Below are positions 36,346 to 46,875 of a stretch of DNA of 64,000 nucleotides, piece by piece. The stretch is from positions 9,778 through 73,777 of the forward strand of contig CAJUTE010000010.1 in assembly GCA_910589555.1 (NCBI GenBank), written 5' to 3'. Both the position numbers and the translations under genes were made by a program. Each line of letters starts with the position of its first letter. The stretch's first letter is position 1. This stretch comes from an uncultured Muribaculum sp. (GTDB lineage Bacteria > Bacteroidota > Bacteroidia > Bacteroidales > Muribaculaceae). The notes under the pieces are model-generated. The model was not told the DNA's origin. It did not search any database and saw only the letters and a list, made by a program, of their open reading frames with translations.

Positions 36346-36438
36346 CACATTCAGGAAAACACCGGCAATCCATTGTATAATTGAAAGATACACTGACAGC
36401 CAATATTTTACCGGACACTATTAGATTTTTTCTGAAGT

Positions 36439-36560
36439 TATGTGGACACACCCACAGCAGCTTGCATCACCTTACGGAGTTCACGGCTGAAACGGAGCAT
36501 GGCATAATCGCCGCCAAATACGTTAAAATTCACAGCAATCACCTTGAGAGATGATTTTTT
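36439..36560 (-). pseudogene. Second tape-measure N-terminal fragment
   Basis: About 38 codons reading KVIAVNFNVFGGDYAML and SRELRKVMQAAVGVST, then a stop. It aligns with residues 9-42 of the fragment at 35581 (MQATVGVST), but differs elsewhere, so it comes from a related rather than identical gene. It lies directly before the parE promoter. Confidence 0.65.
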
Positions 36561-36590
36561 TGAGATGTTTCAATATTTTTTGTAATTTTG
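36559..36590 (+). promoter_or_regulatory. Promoter of parE
   Basis: TTTG (36559-36562), 20 bases, TAATTTTG (36583-36590), a consensus Bacteroidetes promoter 43 bases before the ATG at 36634. Confidence 0.75.
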
Positions 36591-36633
36591 TAAATTAACC
36601 GACGAAACACCTCATAGCCGGAATAACACAAGC

Positions 36634-38568
36634 ATGATTGAAACTAACGATATTCACCAAGACGAAAATCCATCCTACAACTATTCAGGAGACGACATAA
36701 AGACTCTTGATTGGCGCGAACATATACGTCTGCGTCCCGGTATGTACATCGGGAAACTCGGCGACGGGTCACAAAATGACGACGGTATTTACGTGCTGAT
36801 AAAAGAGGTGCTTGACAACGCCATTGACGAATACATGATGGGATTCGGAAAGCAGATAGATGTCGAGATCACCGAGACATCGGCATCAGTGCGTGACTAT
36901 GGACGAGGCATCCCCTTGGACAAAGTCGCTGATGTGTCGTCGAAGATGAATACGGGAGCAAAGTATGACTCAAAGGCGTTCAAAAAATCGGTAGGATTGA
37001 ACGGAGTGGGCATAAAAGCTGTCAACGCTCTTTCCACTGAATTCCGGATAACCAGCACGCGCGACGGTCAATCACGCACCATCGAGTTCCGATGCGGCGA
37101 AATGGTAAGTGACAGCGGAATCGTGCCAAGCGACGAGCCTAACGGCACAATGGTGTCGTTTCACCCCGACAATTCAATATTCCGCGATTTCCGGTATAAC
37201 GACGAGTATGTGATTCAACTGATCAAGAATTACACCTTCCTCAACACAGGCTTGTCGATATATTTCAACGGCAAACGATACTACTCCCGCAACGGGTTGC
37301 TCGATCTTCTTAAAGAAAACCTCACGACCGAGCCACTCTACCCCATCATCCACCTTACCGGAGAGGACATCGAGGCTGTAATCACCCACACCAAGCAATT
37401 CGGCGAGGAGTATTACTCATTTGTCAACGGTCAGCACACCACCCAAGGCGGAACCCATCTATCGGCATTCCGCGAATCGGTGTCGCGCACCATCAAAGAA
37501 CATTACGGAAAAAACTTTGAATATTCCGACATACGCGGCGGCATGGTCGCAGCGATATCAATAAAAGTCGAGGAACCGGTATTTGAGTCACAGACCAAGA
37601 CCAAACTCGGATCACGCGACATGGGTCCCGAGGGTCCTACCGTGGCTAAATTCATAGGCGACTTCATAAAGAAAGAGCTTGACAATTACCTGCACAAAGA
37701 GCCTGAAACCGCCGACATCCTTCTGAAAAAAATTCAGGAGAATGAAAAGGAACGCAAGGCAATGGCAGGCGTCACCAAAGCCATAAGAGAGAAAACAAAA
37801 AAACTGGCGATAAACAACAAGAAGCTGCTGGATTGCCGCACCCATCTCAACGACACCAAGGGGGACGAGGACAAAAAGATGGCATCTTCGATATTTATCA
37901 CCGAGGGTGACTCGGCAGCCGGTTCGATAACAAAGATACGCAACGTCGACACCCAAGCCGTGTTCTCACTGCGAGGAAAGCCGCTCAACACCTATGGCAT
38001 GCCGCTGATTGAAGTCTATAAGAACGATGAGTTCTCCTCGCTCCGTTTAGCGCTGAACATTGAGGAAAGCATCGACGATCTTCGCTACAATCAGGTGATC
38101 ATCGCCACCGATGCCGATGTTGACGGAATGCACATACGCCTTCTGTTGCTTACTTATTTCCTCCAGTTCTGTCCCGACTTGATAAAAAAGGGGCACGTGT
38201 ATGTGCTTCAGACTCCGCTGTTCCGCGTGAGAAACCGAAAGACCACGCGCCGCTCAGGAACAACAAAAAAATCCTCATCGCAACCAACTGAAGATGTTTA
38301 TTATTGTTATACTGATGAGGAGCGAATAGATGCGATAAACAAGCTTGGCAACAACGCAGAGATCACCCGATTCAAAGGATTGGGCGAAATTTCCCCCGAA
38401 GAGTTCCGCGAGTTTATCGGCCCCAACATACGTCTTGACCGCGTGACACTCCGCAAGGAAGATGCCGTAGACGATCTTTTGGAATTCTATATGGGCAAAA
38501 ACACGGTTGAACGTCAAAATTTTATTATTGACAATCTTGTAATTGAAGATGACTCACAAATCTCTTGA
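36634..38568 (+). CDS. parE: DNA topoisomerase IV subunit B (ParE)
   Basis: A 644-residue ATPase subunit of a type IIA topoisomerase that decatenates daughter chromosomes together with ParC. GHKL ATPase: [37 protein letters not shown] and [22 protein letters not shown] domain: [17 protein letters not shown] (about 427-443) and [18 protein letters not shown]-terminal EVxxFxGLGE-type block [14 protein letters not shown]. The EYMMG form and a GyrB-shorter length fit the ParE of Bacteroidetes rather than GyrB. No parC is adjacent. The 3' end overlaps coaD by 20 bases. Confidence 0.92.
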   Translation: MIETNDIHQDENPSYNYSGDDIKTLDWREHIRLRPGMYIGKLGDGSQNDDGIYVLIKEVLDNAIDEYMMGFGKQIDVEITETSASVRDYGRGIPLDKVADVSSKMNTGAKYDSKAFKKSVGLNGVGIKAVNALSTEFRITSTRDGQSRTIEFRCGEMVSDSGIVPSDEPNGTMVSFHPDNSIFRDFRYNDEYVIQLIKNYTFLNTGLSIYFNGKRYYSRNGLLDLLKENLTTEPLYPIIHLTGEDIEAVITHTKQFGEEYYSFVNGQHTTQGGTHLSAFRESVSRTIKEHYGKNFEYSDIRGGMVAAISIKVEEPVFESQTKTKLGSRDMGPEGPTVAKFIGDFIKKELDNYLHKEPETADILLKKIQENEKERKAMAGVTKAIREKTKKLAINNKKLLDCRTHLNDTKGDEDKKMASSIFITEGDSAAGSITKIRNVDTQAVFSLRGKPLNTYGMPLIEVYKNDEFSSLRLALNIEESIDDLRYNQVIIATDADVDGMHIRLLLLTYFLQFCPDLIKKGHVYVLQTPLFRVRNRKTTRRSGTTKKSSSQPTEDVYYCYTDEERIDAINKLGNNAEITRFKGLGEISPEEFREFIGPNIRLDRVTLRKEDAVDDLLEFYMGKNTVERQNFIIDNLVIEDDSQIS

Positions 38569-39025
38569 ACGCATAGCGCTATACCCGGGAACATTTGACC
38601 CGTTCACCATAGGTCACCGTTCGATTGTAGAACGCGGACTGGCTCTTTTCGACAAAATAATAATCGCAGTGGGAATAAACGACGCGAAACGCTGCTACAA
38701 GCCCACCGAAACACGCGTGAGACACATCAAAGCGATGATGGCTGATGAACCAAGGGTTGAAGTCACGTCATACAACGGGCTTACTGTGGATGTGGCAAAA
38801 GAATATGGAGCCAATTTCATTCTCAGAGGAGTGCGTACAGTTGCCGACTATGAGTATGAACGCAATCTCGCGTATGCCAACAGGCAGATCTCAGGCATCG
38901 AAACAGTGCTGTTATACACACTCCCGGAACTGCAATACGTAAGTTCCACAATGGTCAGAGATCTCGACCGTTATGGTTATGACATAAGCCAATTCGTTCC
39001 TAATTCCGAACTTTTAAAAGACTGA
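38549..39025 (+). CDS. coaD: Pantetheine-phosphate adenylyltransferase
   Basis: A 158-residue enzyme transferring AMP to 4'-phosphopantetheine, the penultimate step of coenzyme A synthesis. Nucleotidyltransferase motif [15 protein letters not shown] (the T/HxGH loop) at 11-25, [12 protein letters not shown] and the C-terminal [14 protein letters not shown]. The frame can be extended to a TTG at 38543, but ATG 38549 is preferred. Overlap with parE implies coupled translation. Confidence 0.96.
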   Translation: MTHKSLERIALYPGTFDPFTIGHRSIVERGLALFDKIIIAVGINDAKRCYKPTETRVRHIKAMMADEPRVEVTSYNGLTVDVAKEYGANFILRGVRTVADYEYERNLAYANRQISGIETVLLYTLPELQYVSSTMVRDLDRYGYDISQFVPNSELLKD

Positions 39026-39027
39026 CT

Positions 39028-40620
39028 ATGAAATCACTTATATCTACAATCGCACTACTGCTCGTATTTTCAATCAGCGCTCTGTCGCAAGACATAAGGT
39101 TCACACCCGACAGAAAACTTCAATATGCAGAAGCTATCATTGCCAACTACTATGTCGAACCGGTGGACCGTGACACAATTGTCGATGAGGCTATACGAGC
39201 CATGTTATTGACCCTCGACCCGCACTCGGCATATTCAACGCCCGAAGAAACCCGTGAGCTAAACGAACCCCTCAACGGTAATTTCAGCGGCATCGGCATA
39301 CAGTTCAATATGGCGACCGACACACTATATGTGATCCAAACCATATCAGGCGGACCCTCGGAAAAAGTGGGCATCCTGCCGGGCGACCGCATCATCGAGG
39401 TCGACGACACAATCATCGCAGGTGTGAAAATGAAAAACAATGATGTGATGAAGAGACTTCGCGGACCAAAGGGCACGACTGTCGATGTAAAGGTAAAGCG
39501 TCAAGGGGTGCCGGATCTTATCGATTTTACCATCACCCGCGACGACATTCCCATCTATAGCGTGGATGCCGCATATATGGCTGACCCTAAAACCGGATAT
39601 ATCCGCATAAGCCGATTTGCCGAGCAAACACCCGACGAATTCAAGGAGGCATTGCAAAAATTGCGTGCCAAGGGGATGAAAAACCTCATCGTGGATCTTC
39701 AGGACAACGGTGGCGGATACTTAAACGCGGCAAAAGACATCGCTTCAATATTCCTCAACAAGGGGGATCTGATAGTCTACACCGAAGGTCCTAAAACACC
39801 CAACTACACTTATATCGCCGATGGCAATGGCGAATTCCGCGACGGAAAGTTGGTGATTCTTGTGAACCAATATTCGGCTTCCGCAAGCGAAATTCTCTCC
39901 GGCGCCATCCAAGATCACGACCGTGGACTTATCGTAGGACGCCGTACATTCGGCAAGGGTCTTGTGCAACGCCCGTTCCCATTCCCCGATGGCTCCATGA
40001 TACGCCTCACCGTGTCAAAATACTTCACACCTTCCGGCAGGTCGATCCAGAAACCCTATACTAAAGGGCACATTGACAATTATCTGGAAGACATAAAGCA
40101 CCGTTACGACGCCGGAGAGCTTATGCACTCCGACTCGATACATTTCCCCGACTCGCTTCAATACAAGACATTGCACGCCGGCCGCACAGTGTATGGCGGA
40201 GGAGGCATAATGCCTGACCGATTTGTGCCGCTTGACACCATGTGGTACACTCCGTACTACCGCGATATTCTTGCCAAAGGCACACTATATCAATATGTCC
40301 TCGGGTATCTTGACCAGCACCGTAACGAGATTAAGGCAAACTATCCTAATGAGGATACATTTGCTGAAAAATTTGAGATAACACCTGAGATGATGCAAGG
40401 CTTAATCGATCGTGCCACTAAAGCCGACATCATCTACAACGAAGAACAATACAAGCAGAGTGAATCATTCATGAAACGCATGGTGAAAGCGCTGCTTGCC
40501 CGTGATTTATATGACAACAGTTCTTACTTCAGAATTGTTAATGAAGAGAATGAAGCTTTCAACGAAGCTCTAAAACTAATTAACGATTCAGATGCTTATT
40601 CAAAACTACTAAAGAAATGA
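39028..40620 (+). CDS. S41-family C-terminal processing protease
   Basis: A 530-residue periplasmic serine protease of the CtpA/Prc group. Signal peptide 1-20 (LLLVFSISALSQ); PDZ domain about 85-170 (GPSEKVGILPGDRIIEVDD); S41 core with GYIRISRFAEQT, LIVDLQDNGGGYLNAAKDI, catalytic serine in NQYSASASEILSGAI and lysine in RRTFGKGLVQ. The extended C-terminal helical tail is common in Bacteroidetes. It starts 2 bases after coaD and its stop overlaps the hflX start (ATGA), so this is one operon. Confidence 0.95.
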   Translation: MKSLISTIALLLVFSISALSQDIRFTPDRKLQYAEAIIANYYVEPVDRDTIVDEAIRAMLLTLDPHSAYSTPEETRELNEPLNGNFSGIGIQFNMATDTLYVIQTISGGPSEKVGILPGDRIIEVDDTIIAGVKMKNNDVMKRLRGPKGTTVDVKVKRQGVPDLIDFTITRDDIPIYSVDAAYMADPKTGYIRISRFAEQTPDEFKEALQKLRAKGMKNLIVDLQDNGGGYLNAAKDIASIFLNKGDLIVYTEGPKTPNYTYIADGNGEFRDGKLVILVNQYSASASEILSGAIQDHDRGLIVGRRTFGKGLVQRPFPFPDGSMIRLTVSKYFTPSGRSIQKPYTKGHIDNYLEDIKHRYDAGELMHSDSIHFPDSLQYKTLHAGRTVYGGGGIMPDRFVPLDTMWYTPYYRDILAKGTLYQYVLGYLDQHRNEIKANYPNEDTFAEKFEITPEMMQGLIDRATKADIIYNEEQYKQSESFMKRMVKALLARDLYDNSSYFRIVNEENEAFNEALKLINDSDAYSKLLKK

Positions 40621-41852
40621 TTGACAACACTATAAATCTTGAAAATTCAGAAAAAGCCGTCTTGGTGGGACTTATAACCCCACAGCAAAATGAGACCAAG
40701 GCAAACGAATATCTTGACGAACTTGCGTTTCTCGCCGACACTGCCGGCGCAGTGACGCAAAAACGATTCCTGCAACGCGTGGATTCTCCCAATTCACGCA
40801 CTTTCGTAGGAAAAGGAAAGCTTGAAGAAATCAGACAATACATCGAGGACAACGGCATAGGACTTGCCATATTTGATGATGACCTTTCATCAAAACAGGT
40901 TGTGAATCTTGAACGTGAGCTCAAAGTCAAGATCCTTGACCGCACGAGCCTCATCCTCGACATATTCGCAAAGCGCGCCCAGACAGCCAATGCCAAAACC
41001 CAGGTAGAGCTTGCCCAATACCAGTATCTGCTCCCCCGACTCACTCGAATGTGGACCCACCTTGAACGTCAGCGAGGAGGTATCGGTATGAGAGGTCCCG
41101 GTGAAACGCAGATCGAGACCGACCGCCGTATAATCCTGGATAAAATATCACGTTTAAAAGCCGAGCTCCAAAGCATCGACAAGCAGAAGTCGATTCAGCG
41201 CAAGAACCGAGGCAAACTGACACGAGTGGCTCTTGTGGGATATACCAATGTGGGAAAATCCACCTTGATGAATCTGTTGAGCAAGAGCGACGTCTTTGCC
41301 GAAAACAAATTGTTTGCCACGCTCGACACCACCGTGCGCAAGGTCATAATCGACAATCTGCCATTCCTGCTTACTGACACAGTCGGCTTCATCCGTAAGC
41401 TGCCCACCCACCTGGTCAACTCATTCAAGTCAACACTTGACGAAGTGAGAGATGCCGATGTCCTGGTCCATGTAGTCGACATAAGCCATCCGCAATTTGA
41501 GGAACAGATTGAAGTCGTCAACAAAACCCTGAATGAGATATGCGGCGAAGACAACGACAAGAAAATGATTATCGTCTTCAACAAAATCGACGCATTCACC
41601 TACAAGCCAAAAGATGCCGACGATCTCACCCCGGCGACAAAAGAAAATATGTCGCTTGAGGATCTTAAAGCCACATGGATGGCGAAATTGAACGACAACT
41701 GCCTGTTCATTTCGGCAAAAGAACAGATAAACATCGATGAACTGAAGCAAAAGATATATGAGAAGGCACGTGAAGTACACACTGCACGATTCCCATATAA
41801 TGATTTCCTGTTCCAAAAATATGACGAAGAGGAATTAAACGCTGAAGAATAA
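40617..41852 (+). CDS. hflX: Ribosome-associated GTPase HflX
   Basis: A 411-residue GTPase that splits or rescues stalled ribosomes under stress. N-terminal HflX domain (about 1-185; FVGKGKLEEIRQYIE, LDRTSLILDIFAKRAQT, RGGIGMRGPGETQIETDRR) and a G domain with GYTNVGKSTLMN (about 204-215), TLDTTVRKV, LTDTVGFIRKLP and VFNKIDAF. The start overlaps the S41 stop codon. Confidence 0.97.
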   Translation: MIDNTINLENSEKAVLVGLITPQQNETKANEYLDELAFLADTAGAVTQKRFLQRVDSPNSRTFVGKGKLEEIRQYIEDNGIGLAIFDDDLSSKQVVNLERELKVKILDRTSLILDIFAKRAQTANAKTQVELAQYQYLLPRLTRMWTHLERQRGGIGMRGPGETQIETDRRIILDKISRLKAELQSIDKQKSIQRKNRGKLTRVALVGYTNVGKSTLMNLLSKSDVFAENKLFATLDTTVRKVIIDNLPFLLTDTVGFIRKLPTHLVNSFKSTLDEVRDADVLVHVVDISHPQFEEQIEVVNKTLNEICGEDNDKKMIIVFNKIDAFTYKPKDADDLTPATKENMSLEDLKATWMAKLNDNCLFISAKEQINIDELKQKIYEKAREVHTARFPYNDFLFQKYDEEELNAEE

Positions 41853-41879
41853 TCCTAACTAAAACATAAGCCAATCAAC

Positions 41880-43850
41880 ATGAAGTACCGCAATTTGACA
41901 ATTGAAGAAATAGACACCATGCATCGCAATGGATGTACGGCTTCTGATTGGAATCTCATAAAGGTGAAGGAAGGATTCAACGCCTCCAACTATGTGAGAG
42001 CACAATTTTCAGGAAATATAACGCTCGGATTGACCAACGAGAAAGTAATCGGCACAGCAGGAATAATAGCTCCATCCGGAATATTTGACGCTATCATACA
42101 AGATTGCTCTGTAGGTGACAACGTGCACATCTCCCGCATAAACCAGGGCATCATCAACTATGACATCGACAACTGCGCCTATATAGCCGGAGCCGGCTCC
42201 ATCATCTGCACCGGTTCACGCTCATTCGGCAACGGCACCAAACTTCATGTGCTCAACGAACAAGGGAAGCGAGAAGTGGCAATATATGACCGCCTTTCGG
42301 CACAGATAGCCTATATGCTCACAGTCTACCGCCATGACTCCAAGCTGATAGAAAAGCTCGATGGCATGATAGCGGCATATTCCCTATCCAAAAAGAAATC
42401 ACGCGGACACATCGGCGCATACGCCAAAATCACTAATTTAGGCTCGGCAACCGACGTCAACTTTGGCGATGAAACACTGACTAAAGGCACATCTTTGCTA
42501 TGGGACGGCACCATAAGCCCACGCGCATTCATGGGACCGAATGTCATAGCCGAACATTTTATCGTGATGCCGGGCGGAAAAGTTGACAAAAACTCCATCA
42601 TAAAAAATGTGTTTGTCGGCGAATGTGCTGAAATAAGCAACGGATTTGTGGCTGAAAACTCCCTGTTTTTCAGCAATTGCATCATGCACGCCGGAGAAGC
42701 CGCGGCAGTATTCGCCGGTCCTCACTGCGTGTCGATGCACAAGTCAACCCTATTGATAGGCGGCTTTTTCTCCTTCTTCAATGCCGGATCGGGCACCAAC
42801 CAAAGCAATCACTATTACCGCACGGGACCCGTGCACCAAGGGATAGTGGGACGCGGCAGCAAAACCTCCAGCAACGCCTACATATTGTGGCCGGCACGTT
42901 TCGGACAATTTTCACTCATAGGAGGAAGCCACTACCATCACCCCGATACTGTCAAGTTGCCCTATTCCTATGTGGTGGAACGTGACGGCGAGACAATGGT
43001 AGTCCCCGGCGCCAATGTTGTCACGGCAGGCACCATACGCGATATCCTCAAGTGGAAGCATCGCGACCTGAGAGCCACCGACCATAAACGCTATGATTTA
43101 ATAAACTATTCATCGTTAAGCCCCAAAAACATAAGCCGCATATATCAGGCGATAAAATTCCTCAACGACTACACCGAAAATCCTGGAATTACCGATGAAT
43201 ACAATTTCACCATCAAATCCGAATATATAAGCCGAGGCAAACAATATTACGCGCTTACCGTCGACTTTTTCTTCGGCATGGTGATCACATCCCGCCTCCT
43301 TGACCTAAAATTTGACAAATCACGCTCTTTAGGCGAGCAGCTTATGTCATCGTGCGATGATGACATTGAATCGTGGGCAGATATGGCAGGACTGGTTATC
43401 CCGATGTCAAGAGTCGACAAGATCATCGAACAGATAAAATCAGAAGAAATAAATACACTTGACATGCTTCAAAGCGCATTTGAAGCTGAAAGCGACGCAT
43501 ACAGCGAGTATGTGTGGAAATTTGTAGTTGAAAACTTCAAAACCTGTTACGGACAATCAATAGAAAATGTCACTCCCGATGATATAGTCTCAATAATCCA
43601 CCGCTGGGAAGAAAGCGTCAATTCACTTGAAATGTTACGCAGGCAAGACGCCAAAAAGGATTTTGCCGATTTCACCAAAATAGGCTACGGCATTGACGGT
43701 GATGACGATATAAGAAATGCCGATTACGACGCCGTGAGAGGACTCCCTGAAAAAAATGAGCAATTATTTGATTTCATAGACCATTATCACTCAATTTCCA
43801 AAAACGGATATGAAGCTATCGCCCGCATAAAAGAGATGATCGGGAAATAA
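41880..43850 (+). CDS. DUF4954 protein with left-handed beta-helix
   Basis: A 656-residue protein typical of Bacteroidetes. Residues about 55-330 show hexapeptide-like turns (VIGTAGIIAPSG, DCSVGDNVHISRINQG, NCIMHAGEAAAVFAGP), indicating a left-handed parallel beta-helix as in acyl- and sugar-nucleotidyl-transferases. The segment SHYHHPDTVKLPYSYVVE is a strong family mark. The C-terminal third is helical. The reaction is unknown; a nucleotide-sugar or acyl transfer role is only suggested by the fold. It lies 27 bases after hflX. Confidence 0.88.
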   Translation: MKYRNLTIEEIDTMHRNGCTASDWNLIKVKEGFNASNYVRAQFSGNITLGLTNEKVIGTAGIIAPSGIFDAIIQDCSVGDNVHISRINQGIINYDIDNCAYIAGAGSIICTGSRSFGNGTKLHVLNEQGKREVAIYDRLSAQIAYMLTVYRHDSKLIEKLDGMIAAYSLSKKKSRGHIGAYAKITNLGSATDVNFGDETLTKGTSLLWDGTISPRAFMGPNVIAEHFIVMPGGKVDKNSIIKNVFVGECAEISNGFVAENSLFFSNCIMHAGEAAAVFAGPHCVSMHKSTLLIGGFFSFFNAGSGTNQSNHYYRTGPVHQGIVGRGSKTSSNAYILWPARFGQFSLIGGSHYHHPDTVKLPYSYVVERDGETMVVPGANVVTAGTIRDILKWKHRDLRATDHKRYDLINYSSLSPKNISRIYQAIKFLNDYTENPGITDEYNFTIKSEYISRGKQYYALTVDFFFGMVITSRLLDLKFDKSRSLGEQLMSSCDDDIESWADMAGLVIPMSRVDKIIEQIKSEEINTLDMLQSAFEAESDAYSEYVWKFVVENFKTCYGQSIENVTPDDIVSIIHRWEESVNSLEMLRRQDAKKDFADFTKIGYGIDGDDDIRNADYDAVRGLPEKNEQLFDFIDHYHSISKNGYEAIARIKEMIGK

Positions 43851-43866
43851 TTTTATCAATTGCATA

Positions 43867-43898
43867 TTGCGATAAATCATGGTTTTGTCGTAATTTTG
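43867..43898 (+). promoter_or_regulatory. Promoter of the thioredoxin-fold lipoprotein gene
   Basis: TTG (43867-43869), 21 bases, TAATTTTG (43891-43898), 19 bases before the ATG at 43918. Confidence 0.65.
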
Positions 43899-43917
43899 CA
43901 ACAACTAAAAGAGATTT

Positions 43918-44985
43918 ATGAAACATATTTTAATTTCAGCCGCCATATTAGGCACACTCACTGCCTGCAACTCCGAAAAATCATGGGAGGTAAAAGGGCA
44001 AATTGACAATTCCCCCGAATCCAAGATGCTTGTTCAAGCATCGGAAAACGGTCGTTGGTACACACTTGACACTATCGAGATAAAATCTGACGGAACATTT
44101 GCCTACAAGCATTCTCCTTCAGGCTACCCCGACATATACCGTCTTACGCTCGATGGCAAGTCAATCTATTTCCCGATTGACAGCATCGAATCGGTCACGG
44201 TTGAGTCCGACGCAAAAACATTTGATTCAGAATACACGCTTTCCGGCTCCTCTGCCGCCGAAATGCTGATGAATGTGGACCGATTGATAATGAGCAAGGC
44301 TAAATCAGGAGAAACCAAGTCAGACTCTTTGCTAAAGCGTGAACTTGGCGGGATGATAATCGGCGACCCTGCCGGAATTGTTTCCTACTATATCATCAAC
44401 CGCCAGTTGAACGGCAAACGCTTATTTGACCCGTCAAACAAGAGCGACAACCGCATAATCGGAGCTGTCGCCAACGCTTTTAATGAGAAGCGTCCATCCG
44501 ATCCACGCACAGGCTATCTCACTTCCATATACCTCTCCAACAAAAGCAAGGGAGCGCCTACCGACACTATTGTAGCCACGACAATGTCATATTTCGACCT
44601 TGACTTGAGCGACAACAAGGGGGTGGAACATAAACTGTCAGAAGTGGTGAACGGCAATAAGGTGGTAATTCTTAATTTCACCTCCTATCAGTCAGACGGC
44701 TCAACCGCACTCAACGTACTGCTCGCCGATACATACAGGAAATACCATAACCAAGGTGTGGAAATATATCAGGTGTCGATGGACAATGATGAGTTCCAAT
44801 GGAAACAATCGGCAAAGAATCTTCCTTGGGTGACGGTCTACAATCCGCCGACACAAGGATTCACTCTCGCCAACAAATACAACATCATGGGGCTCCCCAC
44901 CACTTATCTGTTCTCTGACGGAGAACTGGTGGAACGCGTTGAAGACCTCACCAAACTTGACAGCCAGGTGGCACGCCACCTCTAA
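43918..44985 (+). CDS. TlpA-like thioredoxin-fold lipoprotein without the CxxC pair
   Basis: A 355-residue lipoprotein, lipobox cysteine at 17 (GTLTACNSE). The N-terminal domain (about 22-110) resembles DUF4369, common in Bacteroidetes thiol-disulfide proteins; the C-terminal domain (about 225-355) has a thioredoxin fold: KVVILNFTSYQSDGSTALN, VEIYQVSMDNDEFQWKQ and the cis-proline loop GLPTTYLF. The spot where active forms carry WCxxC reads SYQSDGST, so no redox cysteines are present, and it is probably a binding or structural relative. The 3' end overlaps the convergent glycosyltransferase gene by 4 bases. Confidence 0.85.
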   Translation: MKHILISAAILGTLTACNSEKSWEVKGQIDNSPESKMLVQASENGRWYTLDTIEIKSDGTFAYKHSPSGYPDIYRLTLDGKSIYFPIDSIESVTVESDAKTFDSEYTLSGSSAAEMLMNVDRLIMSKAKSGETKSDSLLKRELGGMIIGDPAGIVSYYIINRQLNGKRLFDPSNKSDNRIIGAVANAFNEKRPSDPRTGYLTSIYLSNKSKGAPTDTIVATTMSYFDLDLSDNKGVEHKLSEVVNGNKVVILNFTSYQSDGSTALNVLLADTYRKYHNQGVEIYQVSMDNDEFQWKQSAKNLPWVTVYNPPTQGFTLANKYNIMGLPTTYLFSDGELVERVEDLTKLDSQVARHL

Positions 44986-45794
44986 CAACGGTCAGTACCG
45001 TCAGCATTAAAATTACGCCGGGCAAACGCTACGCCCTGCCACAAATACAACAACGCCTTGTCGACACGGCATCTCCCATGCTTGTGCTCGCGCAAGGCGT
45101 TAATTATTATCCTCGGCAGCCATGAACGACGATATTTCATATATATGACCACCCCCTTCGCTTTAACCACCCCCTTCGGTTGGTTCTTACGCACACCGGT
45201 TGTCTCGCCGGCATGAATCGCGATCACCTCAGGGAAAAAACGCCCCTTCAAGCCCTTTTTCATCGCCGAGAAATAGAACATCTCCCCTTCTCCCGCAAGG
45301 ATTTCTCCTGAGCCGAGACCCAGACGAGGGCTGAAAGCAATCTTTCCTGCCACCGCTTCACGGCGAAAAGCCATCTCAACCTCTGTCACATAGAAAAACC
45401 GAGGAGGAGAGCTGAGATCATATTCATGATCAGCGTAACGCTTGCCATCGCCCGATTCAATTTTAAACAAGGCGATATCCACATCAGGATTACGTTCAAA
45501 AGCAGCTATCACACGCCGCAACATCTGAGGCGTATATCGCAAATCATCATCAGCAACAAGACAGATATCGGCTGTAGATTTTGAAAGAGCATAATTACGA
45601 TTCACTGAAAGCCCTTTAGTCTCATGAGGGAAAACCGAAATGTCACTGCGCCTCAACGCTGAGGGGACTACAGCATTGCCGGGCATCTGCCATGAAACCA
45701 CATACCTCACTCCATCCACTACAGGAAGCTCCATGCTCGCCACCCGTTCTATCCCCTCTTTATAAATAGTGGAAATCAAGACATCAAGACTCAT
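44982..45794 (-). CDS. Family 2 glycosyltransferase
   Basis: A 270-residue GT-A-type transferase. NYALSKSTADICLVADDDLRY (about 67-87) holds the DxD-like metal and sugar-nucleotide site, and later AFRREAVAG and LGSGEILAGEGEMFYFSAMK match the acceptor-side GEG/ED motif. Only the central domain is well conserved; the C-terminal tail is basic (RREHKHGRCR-like), perhaps a membrane-facing helix. It is divergent from two further GT2 genes, with which it may make a surface glycan. Donor and acceptor are unknown. Confidence 0.82.
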   Translation of the reverse strand: MSLDVLISTIYKEGIERVASMELPVVDGVRYVVSWQMPGNAVVPSALRRSDISVFPHETKGLSVNRNYALSKSTADICLVADDDLRYTPQMLRRVIAAFERNPDVDIALFKIESGDGKRYADHEYDLSSPPRFFYVTEVEMAFRREAVAGKIAFSPRLGLGSGEILAGEGEMFYFSAMKKGLKGRFFPEVIAIHAGETTGVRKNQPKGVVKAKGVVIYMKYRRSWLPRIIINALREHKHGRCRVDKALLYLWQGVAFARRNFNADGTDRC

Positions 45795-45865
45795 CGCTCA
45801 TATATTGTTTTTGTACAATATAAACGAGGATATTCACGTTTTATTACAAACTCCACACCCTCAAG

Positions 45866-46864
45866 ATGGACCTTAACCGACCCAAAATATCGATCATCGT
45901 CGCCACCTACAATCAAGAGAACACCATAGCCCGCACTCTTGACTCGATCCTGGCTCAGGAAGGAGACTTCGATTATGAAATCATAATCGGAGAGGACTGC
46001 TCTACCGATAACACCGCCGGTATATGCAAGGAGTACGCGGCAAAATATCCACAGAAAATCAAACTCATGCTGAACAACCCCAACAAAGGGTTGCTCAACA
46101 ACTATTTCGATTGCATCCTCGCAGCTACCGGCGACTATATAGCTGATTGCGCCGGCGACGACTACTGGATCGACAACCGGAAACTCGACAAACAGCGCCG
46201 CATCCTTGACTCCGACAGCTCCATTGTGCTTGTACACACCGGCTGGAACTACAACGATGAAACATCCCGCCTCATCACTCCGGCTCGTCAGAACAACTCG
46301 CACTACCATAAACCGGTAATGCCCGAAGGCAGCCTCCTGCTTCCGGTGCTGCGCCGTGACGATGCGCCAATAGTGCATCTATGCACCGCCCTATACCGCC
46401 GCGACACATTTTTGAAGATATACAACGATGACCCTTATATGTTCCGCTGCAAGGATTTCACCTGTGAGGACCTGCAGTTGACAGCCGCGTTTTCCAATGC
46501 CGGGAAAATAGCCTACATTCCCGATATAACGATGAATTACAGCACCGGCATTAACTCAATCTCCTCAGAGAGAGATGCCATAAAGACATTCGATTTCTAT
46601 TTAGGCACGTTGAAACTCACCCGATATCTGCAACTCAAATACCACATCACTGACCACGAGCTGAGAAACTATTACCAAACCGACATACATTACATCATCA
46701 CCCGTGCGTTCAATGCCGGCGACTGGCAACGATGCATGACCGCAAAAAATCTCGCCGACGAATACCGCGTAGATCTCAAATTAAAAAGCCGCATCCTCAC
46801 CGCCATAAGCACGATAGCCATAGTCCGCGACATCGCTCTTAAGCTGAAACGCGTGTTCCACTAA
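45866..46864 (+). CDS. Family 2 glycosyltransferase
   Basis: A 332-residue GT2 enzyme: KISIIVATYNQENTIARTLD (8-27) is the nucleotide-binding strand, EDCSTDNTAGI and AGDDYWIDNRKLDKQ hold the DxD-type acidic residues, and CEDLQLTAAFSNAGKIAYIP the catalytic acidic motif. The C-terminal 80 residues are helical. Only 11 bases separate it from the next GT2 gene, so the two are one unit. Confidence 0.92.
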   Translation: MDLNRPKISIIVATYNQENTIARTLDSILAQEGDFDYEIIIGEDCSTDNTAGICKEYAAKYPQKIKLMLNNPNKGLLNNYFDCILAATGDYIADCAGDDYWIDNRKLDKQRRILDSDSSIVLVHTGWNYNDETSRLITPARQNNSHYHKPVMPEGSLLLPVLRRDDAPIVHLCTALYRRDTFLKIYNDDPYMFRCKDFTCEDLQLTAAFSNAGKIAYIPDITMNYSTGINSISSERDAIKTFDFYLGTLKLTRYLQLKYHITDHELRNYYQTDIHYIITRAFNAGDWQRCMTAKNLADEYRVDLKLKSRILTAISTIAIVRDIALKLKRVFH

Positions 46865-46875
46865 CCTCTCACCAC

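Noticed and set aside
36350..36440. Search for an attachment site or integrase near the prophage relic
   Set aside because: No integrase frame, tRNA gene or convincing att-type direct repeat was found; the 30-base direct repeat is explained by tape-measure coding sequence.
45791..46378. 195-codon minus-strand frame
   Set aside because: Antisense to a well-supported GT2 gene, valine-rich shadow translation with no motif.
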